Source: Candidatus Binataceae bacterium (GTDB lineage Bacteria; Desulfobacterota; Binatia; Binatales; Binataceae). From it: a stretch of 50,192 nucleotides of DNA. The DNA lies in the NCBI GenBank assembly GCA_015478645.1, contig JADMIL010000020.1:1-50192 (forward strand), given 5' to 3'. The notes under the pieces are model-generated. The model did no database searches and was not told where the DNA came from. It saw nothing but the letters and a program-made list of their open reading frames with translations. The position numbers and the translations under genes were made by a program. Shown piece by piece: positions 16,901-26,036 of this stretch (positions are counted from its first letter, which is position 1; each line of letters begins with the position of its first letter).

Positions 16901-18642
16901 TGACTGACCGCGTCCGCCGCACAGGCGGGCGCCTCGCAGTGGGCTGGCAGGCAGATGGTCACGGTGGTGCCGCGGCCGACGGCGCTCTCGACCCGGATCG
17001 TGCCGTGGTTGTTGAGAATAATCCGCTGGCAGAGCGAGAGGCCCAGACCGGCCCCGGCGCCGGCCGGCTTGGTGGTAAAAAACGGCTCGAAGACCCGTTC
17101 CAGATTCTCCGGCGGAATACCGACGCCGTTGTCGATCACCCGCATCAGAACCCGGCCCGTGCCGTCGGCGCCGCATTGGTTCTCGGTGGTGACGCGAATT
17201 TCGCCGCCCTCACGCATCTGGACCGCGTCGGCGGCGTTGAAGACCAGGTTGAGCAGGACCTGCTGGATACCGTTGTTATCGGCCAGCACCGGGCGCAGGT
17301 CGGGGGTCAGCGCCGGCTCGATCCGGATGCGCGCGAAGCGCTTGTTGTAGGCGATCAGGCGCAGCGACTCCGCGATCAGTTCGTTGAGCGCAACCGGTTT
17401 GTGCTGACCTGGCGCCGGCCGCGCGAAATTGAGCAGATCCTTGAGCGTGCGCGAGATGCGCGTGATCTGCGACAGGATGGTATGCAGGGTGCCGCGCCGC
17501 TCGACATCGGTCTCGTCGGGCACCAGCGATTGCACCAGCGACGAAATCGAGGCGAGCGGATTGTTGACCTCGTGGGCGACGCCGCTGGCGAAGGTCCCCG
17601 CCGCCGCCAGGCGCTCGGCCTTGAGCAGCGTGTCGAGCATCTCGTGGCGCTGGGTTACGTCGTGCAGAATCATCTGGATGAACTGGCCGCTGCCGGCCGT
17701 GATCAGGGCCGAATTGATATCGAAGAAGCGGCCGCGCAGCGGCAGGTCGATAGCCTGATCCGAACCGTTGGCGATCACACTGGCGATATGCTTGCGCACC
17801 TGCGGCTGCATTTCGGGCGGCGTCACGTCGGTCAGGCACTGGCCGATGAGCGGGAGGTCGCGCTCCAGGGGCATCGAGCGCTGTAGTTCGAGCGCGGCCG
17901 AATTGGCGCTCAGCATTTCGAGCGAACCCGGATCGATTTCATACATCGGGTCGGGCGCGTGGTCGATCGAGTTGCGATACTTCTGCTCCGAGGCGCGCAG
18001 CGCGTTCTCGCGCGACTCGATATAGAACTGCGCGACCATCAGGCGTCGTTCGTCGATCGCCGCGACCACCGCGTCGCGCACGATCTCCATGCGCCGGCCC
18101 TTGAGCTTGGATCGTACCAGGTCGAGGATCACCTGCTTGAGCGCAATATGGATAATGTTGAACTGCGAGGGCTTGGCCCGGGCCAGCATCCCCTCATGCG
18201 AATGGCGGCGCAGGTGAACGTAGGTGCGCAGGTCGTCGGGATCGCGCAGATGGTCAAGGAAACGGATCAGCGCGTTGGCCAGGTTGGGCCGATGGGCGTG
18301 ATGGTCCTGCTCGAACAGGCGATCGACCGCGTCGGCCCATTTTTCGACCAGCTCGTCGAGATGCTCGTCGACCATCTCGGCGGCCTTGGCGCGCGCGGCC
18401 ATCGCGACCGGACCGCGGTCATAGGCCTGGCCGAACAGCCCCGCGAGCATCCACTCGATCGGCGCGAGCGTCGCGCGCAACGCCGCGATCTCCTCGGCGG
18501 TGGCCTCAATCGGCGTATCGGTCGCGTGATGCCGCGGACGCATCACGCGCTGCTTGCGCTTACCCACCGCGCGGGTCATCGGGCAGAACAGATCGGCAGT
18601 CAATTTGCGCCGCTGGCGGGGCGCGATGTGATCATTTTCCAT
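16897..18642 (-). CDS. NtrB-like cytosolic sensor histidine kinase with helical N-terminal and PAS domains
   Basis: The cognate kinase of the NtrC-type regulator that follows it with a 4-bp overlap. No membrane segment is seen in 581 residues. Residues about 50-210 form a helical domain (DEHLDELVEKWADAV ... VRSKLKGRRMEIVRDAVVAA) reminiscent of RsbR-type N-terminal sensors. A PAS domain follows at about 220-330 (YRNSIDHAPDPMYEID). H357 in SGVAHEVNNPLASI is the phosphoacceptor. The ATPase has NLVFNAADA, DNGVGIPPENLERVFEPFFTTK and GAGLGLSLCQRI. The start ATG (18642) has only a weak ribosome site; ATGs at residues 22 and 34 are possible. The signal is unknown. Confidence 0.9.
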
Positions 18643-18685
18643 AAAGCCGTCGTATTAGCGTGCTCAGTCCATTCTATGCTGATTC

Positions 18686-18700
18686 ACTTATAAGATAAGT
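18686..18700. promoter_or_regulatory. Perfect inverted repeat upstream of the sensor kinase
   Basis: ACTTAT-AAG-ATAAGT, six-base arms with a three-base spacer. It lies 44 bp upstream of the kinase ATG on the minus strand. A TATAAG on that strand overlaps it and could be the kinase -10 box, so the dyad may be an operator. Confidence 0.35.
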
Positions 18701-18731
18701 ACGACCGATCCAAACTCGCACGCGAGGATTT

Positions 18732-18746
18732 TTTGCATTATGCAAA
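18732..18746. promoter_or_regulatory. Perfect inverted repeat, candidate enhancer site for the NtrC-type activator
   Basis: TTTGCAT-T-ATGCAAA, seven-base arms in an otherwise G+C-rich gap. It is centred about 140 bp upstream of the -24/-12 promoter candidate at 18877, the usual distance for sigma-54 enhancer sites. It also sits about 90 bp upstream of the kinase start. The link to the regulator is inferred from geometry. Confidence 0.4.
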
Positions 18747-18876
18747 TCGGTGATTAGTTGGTCAACGTCCCAATTGCTCGGCCGAAGCGCCGCATTTCGG
18801 TGGCAGCACACCCCAATTCGTCGTCAACGCGGTCTCGATCGACGATCAAAAGGCTTTAATTATAAGGATCTGGCGA

Positions 18877-18891
18877 TGGCACGCCTCTGGC
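18877..18891 (+). promoter_or_regulatory. Candidate sigma-54 (-24/-12) promoter
   Basis: TGGCAC, five bases, then TGGC: one mismatch from TGGCAC-N5-TTGC, with the invariant GG and GC at the required spacing. Predicted transcription start is about 18903, immediately before the GTG at 18905, so the mRNA would be almost leaderless unless translation begins at the in-frame GTG 18935. Confidence 0.45.
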
Positions 18892-18904
18892 ACTTGACAA
18901 CTGT

Positions 18905-20032
18905 GTGACGGCTGACGGCATCGCGTTTCCGCGGGTGATAATTGACGGCGGGCATTTCAGCCGCGCCGGCCTGCCGTTCCCATTGCGCGCGATGCGCCTG
19001 CCGGGGGTTTCGGGCACGCTCGATTTCAGCGCCAAGCTGGCGCTGCTCCAGCGTCTCCGGGAACTCAAGGCGGCTCATACCACCGCGCTCATCCTGAGCG
19101 ACGCCCAGGCCGAACCGGTGCTCGCGCTCGCGGGGCAGGCGGGACTTGCCGCGATCGTCGAGATCGCGGTGGCGGCGGATGAGCTTAAGCGCCCGGGCGC
19201 CTACCGCCAATTGCTCTCGCGCGCGGCGCAGACCGCCAACGTCCTGCGCGGCCATCCGGGGTTGATCGGCTACCTGATCGAATTGCCGCGCGACGCCGCT
19301 TGCCCGCCACCCGACGGCGCGGCACTGCCGCGCGACGATGCGCGGCGCATGCGGCGGCGCCTGCGCGAGCTGATCGCGACGATCCGCGGCGGCGACGACC
19401 GCCCGCCGGTCGCCGTGCGCCATCGCGCGGGCACGCTCGCGCTCGCCTCGGCCGGCGAAGATTTTATCTACCTCCAGTTGGAAAATATTGCGCTTGCCGA
19501 ATTCGCTCTGGTCGCCGCCACGATTCGCCGGATAGCCGTGGAGCGACCGCTGGTAGTCGAGTTCGGCGAGGGGCTCCCCGGTCAGGCGGAATTGGTGGCC
19601 CATGCCTTCGGGATCGGCGCTGCGGGAGTGGTGGCGGCGGTGATGCGGCCCGCGGCGGCGCCCAAATGGCTCGGCTGGCGGCGAACGGGCGCCGGGGAGC
19701 TCCTGCCGTTTGCGGCGCTGGCCGTGGCGAACGCCGCGGCCACGGATGATCCCGGTGCTCAGGCCGGTGACCGCGGCGCTCAAGACGGCTCGGATCACGC
19801 CACGATAATGACGCTGCCGGCCGCGCCGTCGGCGGATTACCGCGAGCTGATCGCCGCGCTCAACGCGCGCCCGACGAATAACTGCAACGCCGCGGTCGAG
19901 CGGATTGCTGGCGCGGCCGGGCGGGCGTGGTCGGGCGCCGCGGAGCGGATAGCGATTGCCGGCCGGCGGATTGCCAGTGGCGTGCGCGGCCGCGTAATCG
20001 CGCACCTCCATCCGCATGCGGCCGGCCGCTGA
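18905..20032 (+). CDS. Hypothetical protein, possible degenerate glycosidase-like barrel
   Basis: A 375-residue protein I do not firmly recognise. Its layout recalls the glycosidase half of clan GH-A (beta/alpha)8 enzymes that are found fused to glycosyltransferases. It opens with VIIDGGHFSRAGLPFPLRAM (compare 'D-G-x-F-x-R-x-G-x-P' openings). Next comes ALLQRLRELKAAHTTALIL and GLAAIVEI. NVLRGHPGLIGYLIELPRD falls where the acid/base glutamate would sit. RPLVVEFGEGLPG falls where the nucleophile would sit, followed by GAAGVVAAV. The C-terminal 90 residues are low-complexity and Ala/Asp-rich. There is no signal peptide. Start: GTG 18905 lacks a ribosome site; GTG 18935 is an alternative. The assignment is tentative. 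It is divergent from the two-component pair and preceded by a sigma-54 promoter candidate. Confidence 0.45.
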   Translation: MTADGIAFPRVIIDGGHFSRAGLPFPLRAMRLPGVSGTLDFSAKLALLQRLRELKAAHTTALILSDAQAEPVLALAGQAGLAAIVEIAVAADELKRPGAYRQLLSRAAQTANVLRGHPGLIGYLIELPRDAACPPPDGAALPRDDARRMRRRLRELIATIRGGDDRPPVAVRHRAGTLALASAGEDFIYLQLENIALAEFALVAATIRRIAVERPLVVEFGEGLPGQAELVAHAFGIGAAGVVAAVMRPAAAPKWLGWRRTGAGELLPFAALAVANAAATDDPGAQAGDRGAQDGSDHATIMTLPAAPSADYRELIAALNARPTNNCNAAVERIAGAAGRAWSGAAERIAIAGRRIASGVRGRVIAHLHPHAAGR

Positions 20033-20234
20033 GGGCGCGCGAGCGCTGCGTTCCGCTCCACGGCTAATCCATTAGGCAGTAAAACCCGTCTCCCTGTAGC
20101 GAAACGCGCGGTTGTCGCGCGACCCGCTTCCGCGCGGCTTTGCCTGCATCATAGCCCCGCGCCCCGCCGCGCCGCTTGACCCGCTACGCCGCGCGGGCCA
20201 GAAATGGTCCGACCGGTTCGACAGGGAGCATCCG

Positions 20235-21560
20235 ATGCGCACCGCGCAAATCCGTGAACGGCTGATGGCCCGTCTGACCTCGGACGCGGCGCGATCCGAG
20301 ATGGAGTGGCTGGCCAAGTTTGCCGATCGCGAGCCGCTGCGCACGATGCGGGTGGCGGCCATCGGCTTCAACCGCAACAACGATATGCTGTGGGCGTCGG
20401 CGCTGACCTACACGGCGAGCCTCTCGCTGGTGCCGGTGCTGGCGCTGGCACTCTCGGTGCTGGCGGGCTTTGGCGGCGCGGACCGGCTTCGGCCGCTGGT
20501 CGAGCATTACCTGGCGGTCAACTCGCCGGACATCGCCGACGAAATTCTCTCGTTCGTCACTAACATGAGCACCAAGGCGCTCGGCGAGATCGGCGGCGCG
20601 ATCCTGCTGGTCACCGTCATCCTGACGCTCAGCACGATCGAGCAGGCCTTCAATTCGATCTTCAACGTCGCGCGCGGGCGCTCCTGGCTGCGTAAATTTT
20701 CCGATTACCTGAGCGTGATCTTTACCGTGCCGCTGCTGGTCGTGGCCGCCGTGCCGGTGCGCGCCCATCTGCTGCGCGACCTGCCTCAGGTGCCGGGCGC
20801 CGCGTGGGTGGTGTCGAGCCTGATGATCTGGGCGGGCTTCACCTTTCTCTACGTGTTTTTCCCCAACACGCGGGTGCGCCTGGGATGTGCCGCGATGGGC
20901 GGGCTGGTCGCGTCGGTGCTGCTGCAGCTCGGGCAATGGGGCTACGTCCATTTCCAGATCGGCGCGGCGCGCTACCATGCGATTTACGGGGCGCTGGCGG
21001 CCGTGCCGATCCTGCTGACCTGGATTTATATGGCGTGGATCATCGTGCTGTTCGGCGCCGAATTGACCGCCGCCGCGGAGGGGATCGACCCGTCGTTCAC
21101 CCTCGACCATCGCTCGCCGACCTTCGTGCGCGTGGCCGCGCTGCTGACGGTGTTTCGCGCCGCCGAGCCGATGATCGCCAGGCACGCCGCCACCCGGCCC
21201 TGCACGATCCATCATCTGGCCGGCGAGCTGGGGGTTAGCGAGACCGCGCTCAGGCCGGTCCTGGAGCGGCTCAAGCATGGCCGTGTGATCATCGAATCGA
21301 CCGACGCCGGATCGTTCTTCAATCGCAGCCACGGGCTCTTTCTGGCGCGCGACTCGGGCACGATCACGATCGCCGAGGTGCTCGCCTGTTTCGATATCGC
21401 GCCCGCGACGATTCGCGGTGACCATCGAATTGCGGCGATTCTCGAGGGACTGACGGCGGCCGAGCGCGAGATGCTGGGCGGCCTCACGGTCTTCGACCTG
21501 CTCAATGGCAAGGTGGTCGCGCCGCCGGCGCTGCGCGCGCAAATCGCGCAGGAGCAGTAG
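20235..21560 (+). CDS. YihY/BrkB-family inner-membrane protein with C-terminal winged-helix domain
   Basis: YihY proteins (once mislabelled ribonuclease BN) are six-helix membrane proteins of unknown biochemical role. The membrane part spans about residues 40-280: LWASALTYTASLSLVPVLALAL, EIGGAILLVTVILTLSTIEQAFNSIFNV (very typical), IWAGFTFLYVFFPNTRVR, and AAVPILLTWIYMAWIIVLFGAEL. From about 300 on is a soluble winged-helix-like domain (CTIHHLAGELGVSETALRPVLERLKHGRVI), as in longer family members. ATG 20235 is chosen for its GGGAG ribosome site and because the sequence upstream is not conserved in character. 202 bp separate it from the preceding gene, so it probably has its own promoter. Confidence 0.87.
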   Translation: MRTAQIRERLMARLTSDAARSEMEWLAKFADREPLRTMRVAAIGFNRNNDMLWASALTYTASLSLVPVLALALSVLAGFGGADRLRPLVEHYLAVNSPDIADEILSFVTNMSTKALGEIGGAILLVTVILTLSTIEQAFNSIFNVARGRSWLRKFSDYLSVIFTVPLLVVAAVPVRAHLLRDLPQVPGAAWVVSSLMIWAGFTFLYVFFPNTRVRLGCAAMGGLVASVLLQLGQWGYVHFQIGAARYHAIYGALAAVPILLTWIYMAWIIVLFGAELTAAAEGIDPSFTLDHRSPTFVRVAALLTVFRAAEPMIARHAATRPCTIHHLAGELGVSETALRPVLERLKHGRVIIESTDAGSFFNRSHGLFLARDSGTITIAEVLACFDIAPATIRGDHRIAAILEGLTAAEREMLGGLTVFDLLNGKVVAPPALRAQIAQEQ

Positions 21561-21647
21561 CGCGCACGTGCCGATCGGCGCCGCGCGGAAATTCTTCCTG
21601 CGCCGGGCGCGCAGCGAAGCACGCCGCGATTATCCCGCCGGCGGCGT

Positions 21648-22148
21648 TCAGCCGTCGAGCATCTTGCAAATCGTCTTGAGCTCTTCGCGAATCGCCGCGA
21701 GCTTATGCGCGGTCGCACGCGGCAGTTCGTGGCCCGGGTCGGCGGGCGGCGGCGCGGGGAGCAACCGTTGGCCGTCGCCGGCCGGTTCACGCAGGCGATC
21801 GAGTCCCTCCTCGCGGATATGCTTTTTCGCCCCCGCGATCGTGTAGCCCTCGCCATGCAGCAGGCGCTTGACCAGGTTCAGCGTGTCGAGATTTTTCTGA
21901 TCGTAGTAGCGATGCTTGGAGCGCGAATGGCGCGGACGCAGGAACGGGAACTGGGTCTCCCAGAAGCGCAGCACGTAGGGTTCGACGCCGATTATGCGCG
22001 CCGCCTCGCCGATCTTGAGCGGTCGTTCGGCGCCCGCGGACGGCTTGGGCGCCGTCGCGGCGGCGGCTTTACGCCTGCGCGCGGCCGGCTTGGCGGCGTG
22101 TGGCACCCGGCCCGCGGCGGAAACTGGTTTGCGGCGCGGCGGTGTCAT
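21648..22148 (-). CDS. MerR-family transcriptional regulator (translation-operon type)
   Basis: A 166-residue protein with an Ala/Arg/Lys-rich, disordered 40-residue lead, then the MerR helix-turn-helix: LKIGEAARIIGVEPYVLRFWETQFPFLRP, RYYDQKNLDTLNLVKRLLHGEGYTIAGAKKHI. The C-terminal part is short and has no metal-binding cysteines. Such small MerR proteins sit right after ihfA in many proteobacteria, and their target is generally unknown. The start ATG overlaps the ihfA stop by 4 bp, so it is the last gene of the thrS-to-merR operon. The effector is not predictable. Confidence 0.88.
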   Translation of the reverse strand: MTPPRRKPVSAAGRVPHAAKPAARRRKAAAATAPKPSAGAERPLKIGEAARIIGVEPYVLRFWETQFPFLRPRHSRSKHRYYDQKNLDTLNLVKRLLHGEGYTIAGAKKHIREEGLDRLREPAGDGQRLLPAPPPADPGHELPRATAHKLAAIREELKTICKMLDG

Positions 22149-22471
22149 GGCGGAGCCTTGTGGCCGTTGCCGACGCGATCCTTCAGCACCTGGCTCGGCT
22201 TGAAGGTCAGTACGCAACGCTGATCGATAGTGATCGACGCGCCGGTCTGCGGATTGCGGCCGCGACGCGCGCGCTTATGATTAACGGCGAAGCTCCCGAA
22301 GCCCGAAATCTTCACCTTCTCCCCCCGGCGCAGGCTTTCCTTGATTATAGCAAAGATTGCCTCCACCACCTCCCCCGCTTCCTTCTTCGAGGAGCCCACC
22401 CGCTCGTAGATCAGTTCCACGAGATCGGCTTTGGTCATGCCCTGCGGCGTAAGGCCCCCTGAGCCGCTCAT
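22145..22471 (-). CDS. ihfA: Integration host factor subunit alpha
   Basis: One half of a DNA-bending heterodimer that shapes promoters (notably sigma-54 ones), replication origins and recombination sites. The 108-residue sequence has MTKADLVELIYERVG, the HU/IHF core GEKVKISGFGSFAVNHKRARRGRNPQTG and ITIDQRCVLTFKPSQVLKDRV. The IHF-alpha rather than HU identity follows from the location behind pheT as well as from sequence. An 11-residue Gly/Ser lead precedes the standard MTKADL start, so ATG at residue 12 (22438) could be the true start. It lies 13 bp after pheT and overlaps the merR gene by 4 bp. Confidence 0.9.
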   Translation of the reverse strand: MSGSGGLTPQGMTKADLVELIYERVGSSKKEAGEVVEAIFAIIKESLRRGEKVKISGFGSFAVNHKRARRGRNPQTGASITIDQRCVLTFKPSQVLKDRVGNGHKAPP

Positions 22472-22484
22472 TCGAGCGCGCGTG

Positions 22485-24929
22485 CTATTGCCGCAATTCA
22501 GCGCCCAGGCGCTGCCTGGCCTCTTCGACCAGCGCGGCGTGTGCCCGATTTACTTCCTCGTCCGTCAGCGTGCGATCCGTACCCCGATAACGGCACGCCA
22601 GCGCGACGCTCTTCTTGCCGGGCGCGATCGATTCGCCTTCATAGACGTCGAACAGGTCGACGCTCTCCAGCAACGGCGGCGCGATTTCCGCGATCGCCTT
22701 CAGCACCTTGTCAGCCGGGAACTCACGGTCGACGACCAACGCCAGATCGCGCCTTATGGCGGGGAATTTGGGCGGCGCGACTATCCCATGACGTGGCAAC
22801 GATCCATAGGCGAGGAGTTTCTGCGAGTCAAGTTCAAAAAGCACACACGGGTCGCTTAACTCCAACCGTAACGCCTGCTCGGGATGTAATTCACCCAGCA
22901 CGCCCGCGATTATCCCGTCGAGTTTGACGATCGCCGAGCGTCCCGGATGAAGGTATGGCGCAAGCGCGCCGGCGGGTGCGAATTCGGCGTTGCCCGGCAC
23001 GCCGGCGGCGCGCAGATAGGCCTCGACAATCCCCTTGATGGTGCCAAAGCCGGCCTTGATCGACGGCTGGCCGATTGCGCCGAGCGCGTAGTCGCCGTAG
23101 CTGACCGCGGCGATCCGCTCGAACTCGGCCGGACGGCCGTCGACCGTGCCGAAGACCTTGCCCAGCTCGAAGGCGTGCACGGCGTTCGCCTCGCGATTGA
23201 GATTGAAGCGCAGCGCGGCGAGCAGTCCGGGGATCAGGCTCTGGCGCATCTCGGACAGTTCGGCCGAGAGCGGATTGGTCACGATCAGCGGCGCGCCGGT
23301 GCCGCAGCCGGGGCAGCGCTGATTGTCGGCGGGCGCGACAAAGCCGATGGTCTTGGCTTCGACCAGCCCGCATCCGATCATCACGTCGCGAGTACGGCGG
23401 GCAAAGGCGCGGGCCGGGTTGGGCGGATTGACGATCGCGGGGCGCGCGGGAATCGTTGCCGGAATTTCGGCCAGGCCGGCGATGCGGGCGACCTCTTCGG
23501 CCAAGTCGGCCGGCTCGTTCAAATCGGGACGAAAGGGTGGCGGCACGACCGTGAGTTGCTCGGCGCCGGCCGGCGTAACCGTCGCGCCCAGCGCGATCAG
23601 CCGGCGCTCCACTTCGGCCGCCGGCACCACGACCCCGAGCAGCGCGGCCAATGCGCCCAAGTCGAGATTGATCGTGCGCGGCGTGGCCGGGCGCGCTGCG
23701 ACGTCGATCAGCGGGCCGCTCGGGCGGCCGCCCGCGGTCCGGCCGATAAGTTCGGCCGCGCGCGCGAGCGCGCGTCCCTGTCCGGCGCGATCGATGCCGC
23801 GCTCGAAGCGATAGCTCGCCTCGCTGCGCAGGCCCATCCGGCGCGCCGTGCGCGCGATCGTCATCGGCTCGAAGTAGGCGCTCTCGAGCACGATCGCGGT
23901 GGTCGCCGCGCCGACTTCGGAGTTGAGGCCACCCATCACGCCGGCGATCGCCAAGGGCTGGGTCGCGTCGGCGATTATCAGGTCGCCGGCCTCGAGCGCG
24001 CGCCGCGAGTTGTCAAGCGTGGTGAACTCGCGATCGTGATCGGCGCGCCGCACGACGAGTTCGTGCCGCGAAATTTGTTCGAGGTCGAAGGCGTGGAGCG
24101 GCTGTCCCAGCTCGAGCATCACGTAGTTGGTCGCGTCGACCACGTTGTTGACCGCGCGCATCCCGCACAGCTCCAGCCGCCGGCGAATCGCGATCGGCGA
24201 GGGCGCGATTTTGATCCGATCCATCGGCAACGCGGCGTAGCGCGGGCACAATTCGGGCGCGCGGATAGCGACCGCGATAGTTACCGGGTCGCCGCCCGCG
24301 ACGGCCTCCAGCGGCTTGAGCCGGGGCCGCTTGAGCGGCAGGCCAAAGAGCGCCGCAATCTCGCGCGCGAGACCCAGAATCGAGAGACAATCACCGCGAT
24401 TGGGTGTGATCGCGATATCCAGCACGGTGTCGGACATCTGCAAATAATCAGCCAGCAGCATCCCGGCCGGCGCGTCGCCGGGCAGCTCCAAAATTCCCGT
24501 ATGCTCCTTGGACAGTCCGAGTTCCAGCTCCGAACAGAGCATCCCTTCGGACTGCACGCCGCGAATCACTGCCGCCTGAAGCGGCACCGCCTCGGCGAGT
24601 TTGCCCGAGCCTTCGCCATGCGCACCGGCGCCCAGCCGTGCCCCCACCCGAGCCAGGGCCGCGGTGATGCCGCCGCGCGCGTTGGGCGCGCCGCAGACCA
24701 CCTTGAAGCGGCCGGCCTCCCCGGCGTCGACCTCGCACAGGCTCAGCCGATCGGCGTTGGGATGGCGCTCGGCGTGGATCACTTTGGCGACGTAGACGCC
24801 GTCGAAGCGCGGCGCGATCCGCGCGACGTTTTCGACCTCGAGCCCGGCCATCGTGAGGCGCCGGCAAAGTTCGTCGAGCGGCGCCTCGAGCGTCACGAAT
24901 TCGCCGAGCCAGCTCAGCGGCAGCTTCAT
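22485..24929 (-). CDS. pheT: Phenylalanine-tRNA ligase beta subunit
   Basis: With PheS forms the alpha2-beta2 enzyme that charges tRNA-Phe. The 814 residues run through the full domain order. The N-terminus is MKLPLSWLGEFV, then the EMAP-like tRNA-binding domain (VYVAKVIHAERHPNADRLSLCEVDAG, VCGAPN, SEGMLCSELELGL). The B3/B4 editing domain follows (DIAITPNRGDCLSILGLAREIAALFG). Next come the B5 region, the catalytic-like core (TIGFV, NPLSAELSEMRQSLIPGLL) and the C-terminal ferredoxin-fold anticodon-binding domain (PRHGIVAPPKFPAIRRDLALVVD). The start ATG overlaps the pheS stop by 4 bp. The open frame continues far upstream through pheS in a different frame and should not be included. Confidence 0.96.
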   Translation of the reverse strand: MKLPLSWLGEFVTLEAPLDELCRRLTMAGLEVENVARIAPRFDGVYVAKVIHAERHPNADRLSLCEVDAGEAGRFKVVCGAPNARGGITAALARVGARLGAGAHGEGSGKLAEAVPLQAAVIRGVQSEGMLCSELELGLSKEHTGILELPGDAPAGMLLADYLQMSDTVLDIAITPNRGDCLSILGLAREIAALFGLPLKRPRLKPLEAVAGGDPVTIAVAIRAPELCPRYAALPMDRIKIAPSPIAIRRRLELCGMRAVNNVVDATNYVMLELGQPLHAFDLEQISRHELVVRRADHDREFTTLDNSRRALEAGDLIIADATQPLAIAGVMGGLNSEVGAATTAIVLESAYFEPMTIARTARRMGLRSEASYRFERGIDRAGQGRALARAAELIGRTAGGRPSGPLIDVAARPATPRTINLDLGALAALLGVVVPAAEVERRLIALGATVTPAGAEQLTVVPPPFRPDLNEPADLAEEVARIAGLAEIPATIPARPAIVNPPNPARAFARRTRDVMIGCGLVEAKTIGFVAPADNQRCPGCGTGAPLIVTNPLSAELSEMRQSLIPGLLAALRFNLNREANAVHAFELGKVFGTVDGRPAEFERIAAVSYGDYALGAIGQPSIKAGFGTIKGIVEAYLRAAGVPGNAEFAPAGALAPYLHPGRSAIVKLDGIIAGVLGELHPEQALRLELSDPCVLFELDSQKLLAYGSLPRHGIVAPPKFPAIRRDLALVVDREFPADKVLKAIAEIAPPLLESVDLFDVYEGESIAPGKKSVALACRYRGTDRTLTDEEVNRAHAALVEEARQRLGAELRQ

Positions 24930-25975
24930 GACGCGGCCTCGCTCGCCGATCGGAACTGGCCCAGAAAGCGCAAGTCGTTCTCGAAAAACAGCCGCAGGTC
25001 GTCGACCCCGAGCTTGAGCAGCGAGGTGCGCTCGACGCCCATCCCGAAGGCGAAGCCCTGGTACTCGGCCGGGTCGTAGCCGACCGCGCGCAGCACGTTC
25101 GGATGGATCATGCCGGAGCCCAGGATTTCGGTCCATCCCGATTGCTTGCAGACGCGGCATCCGGCGCCCGCGCAGAGCAGGCAACTGATATCGACCTCGG
25201 CGCTCGGCTCGGTAAAGGGAAAGAAGCTTGCGCGAAACCGCACCCCGATACCTTGCCCGAAGAAGGCGCGCAGAAATTCGCTGATCACGCCCTTGAGATG
25301 ACCCATCGTGATGGCGCCGGCGCGGTCGACCATGAAGCCCTCGATCTGGCTGAACATCGGCGAGGCGCGCACGCTGAGTTCGTCGCGCCGGTAGCAATTG
25401 CCGGGGCAGACGATCGCGAGCGGCGGGCGGCGCTGCTCCATCACGCGAATCTGGCCGTTGGAGGTATGCGTGCGCAGGAGTAATCCGCCGGGCAGAAAAA
25501 AGGTGTCCTGCATCTCGCGCGCCGGATGGTCGGCGGGAAAATTCAACGCGCCGAAATTGTGGAAGTCGTCCTCGACGTCCTGGGTCTCGACCACCTCGAA
25601 GCCCATCGCGGCGAAAATCTCAAGCATCCGCTCGCGGCTGAGCGTCACCGGATGCAGCCAGCCGCGCGGGATATGCATCCCGGGCAGCGTCACGTCGATC
25701 TGCGCCGCGCCCAGCGCGTGCTCCATCGCGGCGCGCTTGAGCGCGTCGCTCAGCGTGGCGATCCGCCCTTCGAGTTCGCTCTTGATTTCGTTGACCAGGC
25801 GGCCGAGTGCCGGGCGCTCCGCATTGGGCACCGTGCGCATCGCGCGCATGATCTCGGTCAGTTCGCCGGTGCGGCCGAGCACCCGCACGCGGACGTTTTC
25901 GATCGCCGCCTCGACGGCGCCGTCGCCCAGTTCGGCGAGCGCGCGCCGGCGGATCTCCTCGAGTTGTTCTCGCAT
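24926..25975 (-). CDS. pheS: Phenylalanine-tRNA ligase alpha subunit
   Basis: The catalytic subunit of phenylalanyl-tRNA synthetase, class II. The 349 residues show an N-terminal coiled coil (about 1-90), then HPVTLSRERMLEIFAAMGFEVV. Motif 2 is in the RRDELSVRASPMFSQIEGF region. A zinc-like Cys cluster CLLCAGAGCRVCKQSGW is present, as in many bacterial PheS. Motif 3 is FAFGMGVERTSLLKLGVDDLR. ATG 25975 matches the standard MREQLEEIRRRAL start. A strong hairpin 60-90 bp upstream probably separates or attenuates it from rplT. Confidence 0.97.
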   Translation of the reverse strand: MREQLEEIRRRALAELGDGAVEAAIENVRVRVLGRTGELTEIMRAMRTVPNAERPALGRLVNEIKSELEGRIATLSDALKRAAMEHALGAAQIDVTLPGMHIPRGWLHPVTLSRERMLEIFAAMGFEVVETQDVEDDFHNFGALNFPADHPAREMQDTFFLPGGLLLRTHTSNGQIRVMEQRRPPLAIVCPGNCYRRDELSVRASPMFSQIEGFMVDRAGAITMGHLKGVISEFLRAFFGQGIGVRFRASFFPFTEPSAEVDISCLLCAGAGCRVCKQSGWTEILGSGMIHPNVLRAVGYDPAEYQGFAFGMGVERTSLLKLGVDDLRLFFENDLRFLGQFRSASEAAS

Positions 25976-26036
25976 TGGAATTTCCACGGCCTCCCCAAAG
26001 CCGTAGCCGGTCGAGCTAGCGGACGTGTCAAGCAAA

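Noticed and set aside
22947-25079. Very long plus-strand open frame (710 codons) opposite pheT
   Set aside because: It mirrors pheT codon by codon; long antisense frames are expected in high-G+C genes and the product has an Arg/Gly/Ala/Asp-rich shadow composition.
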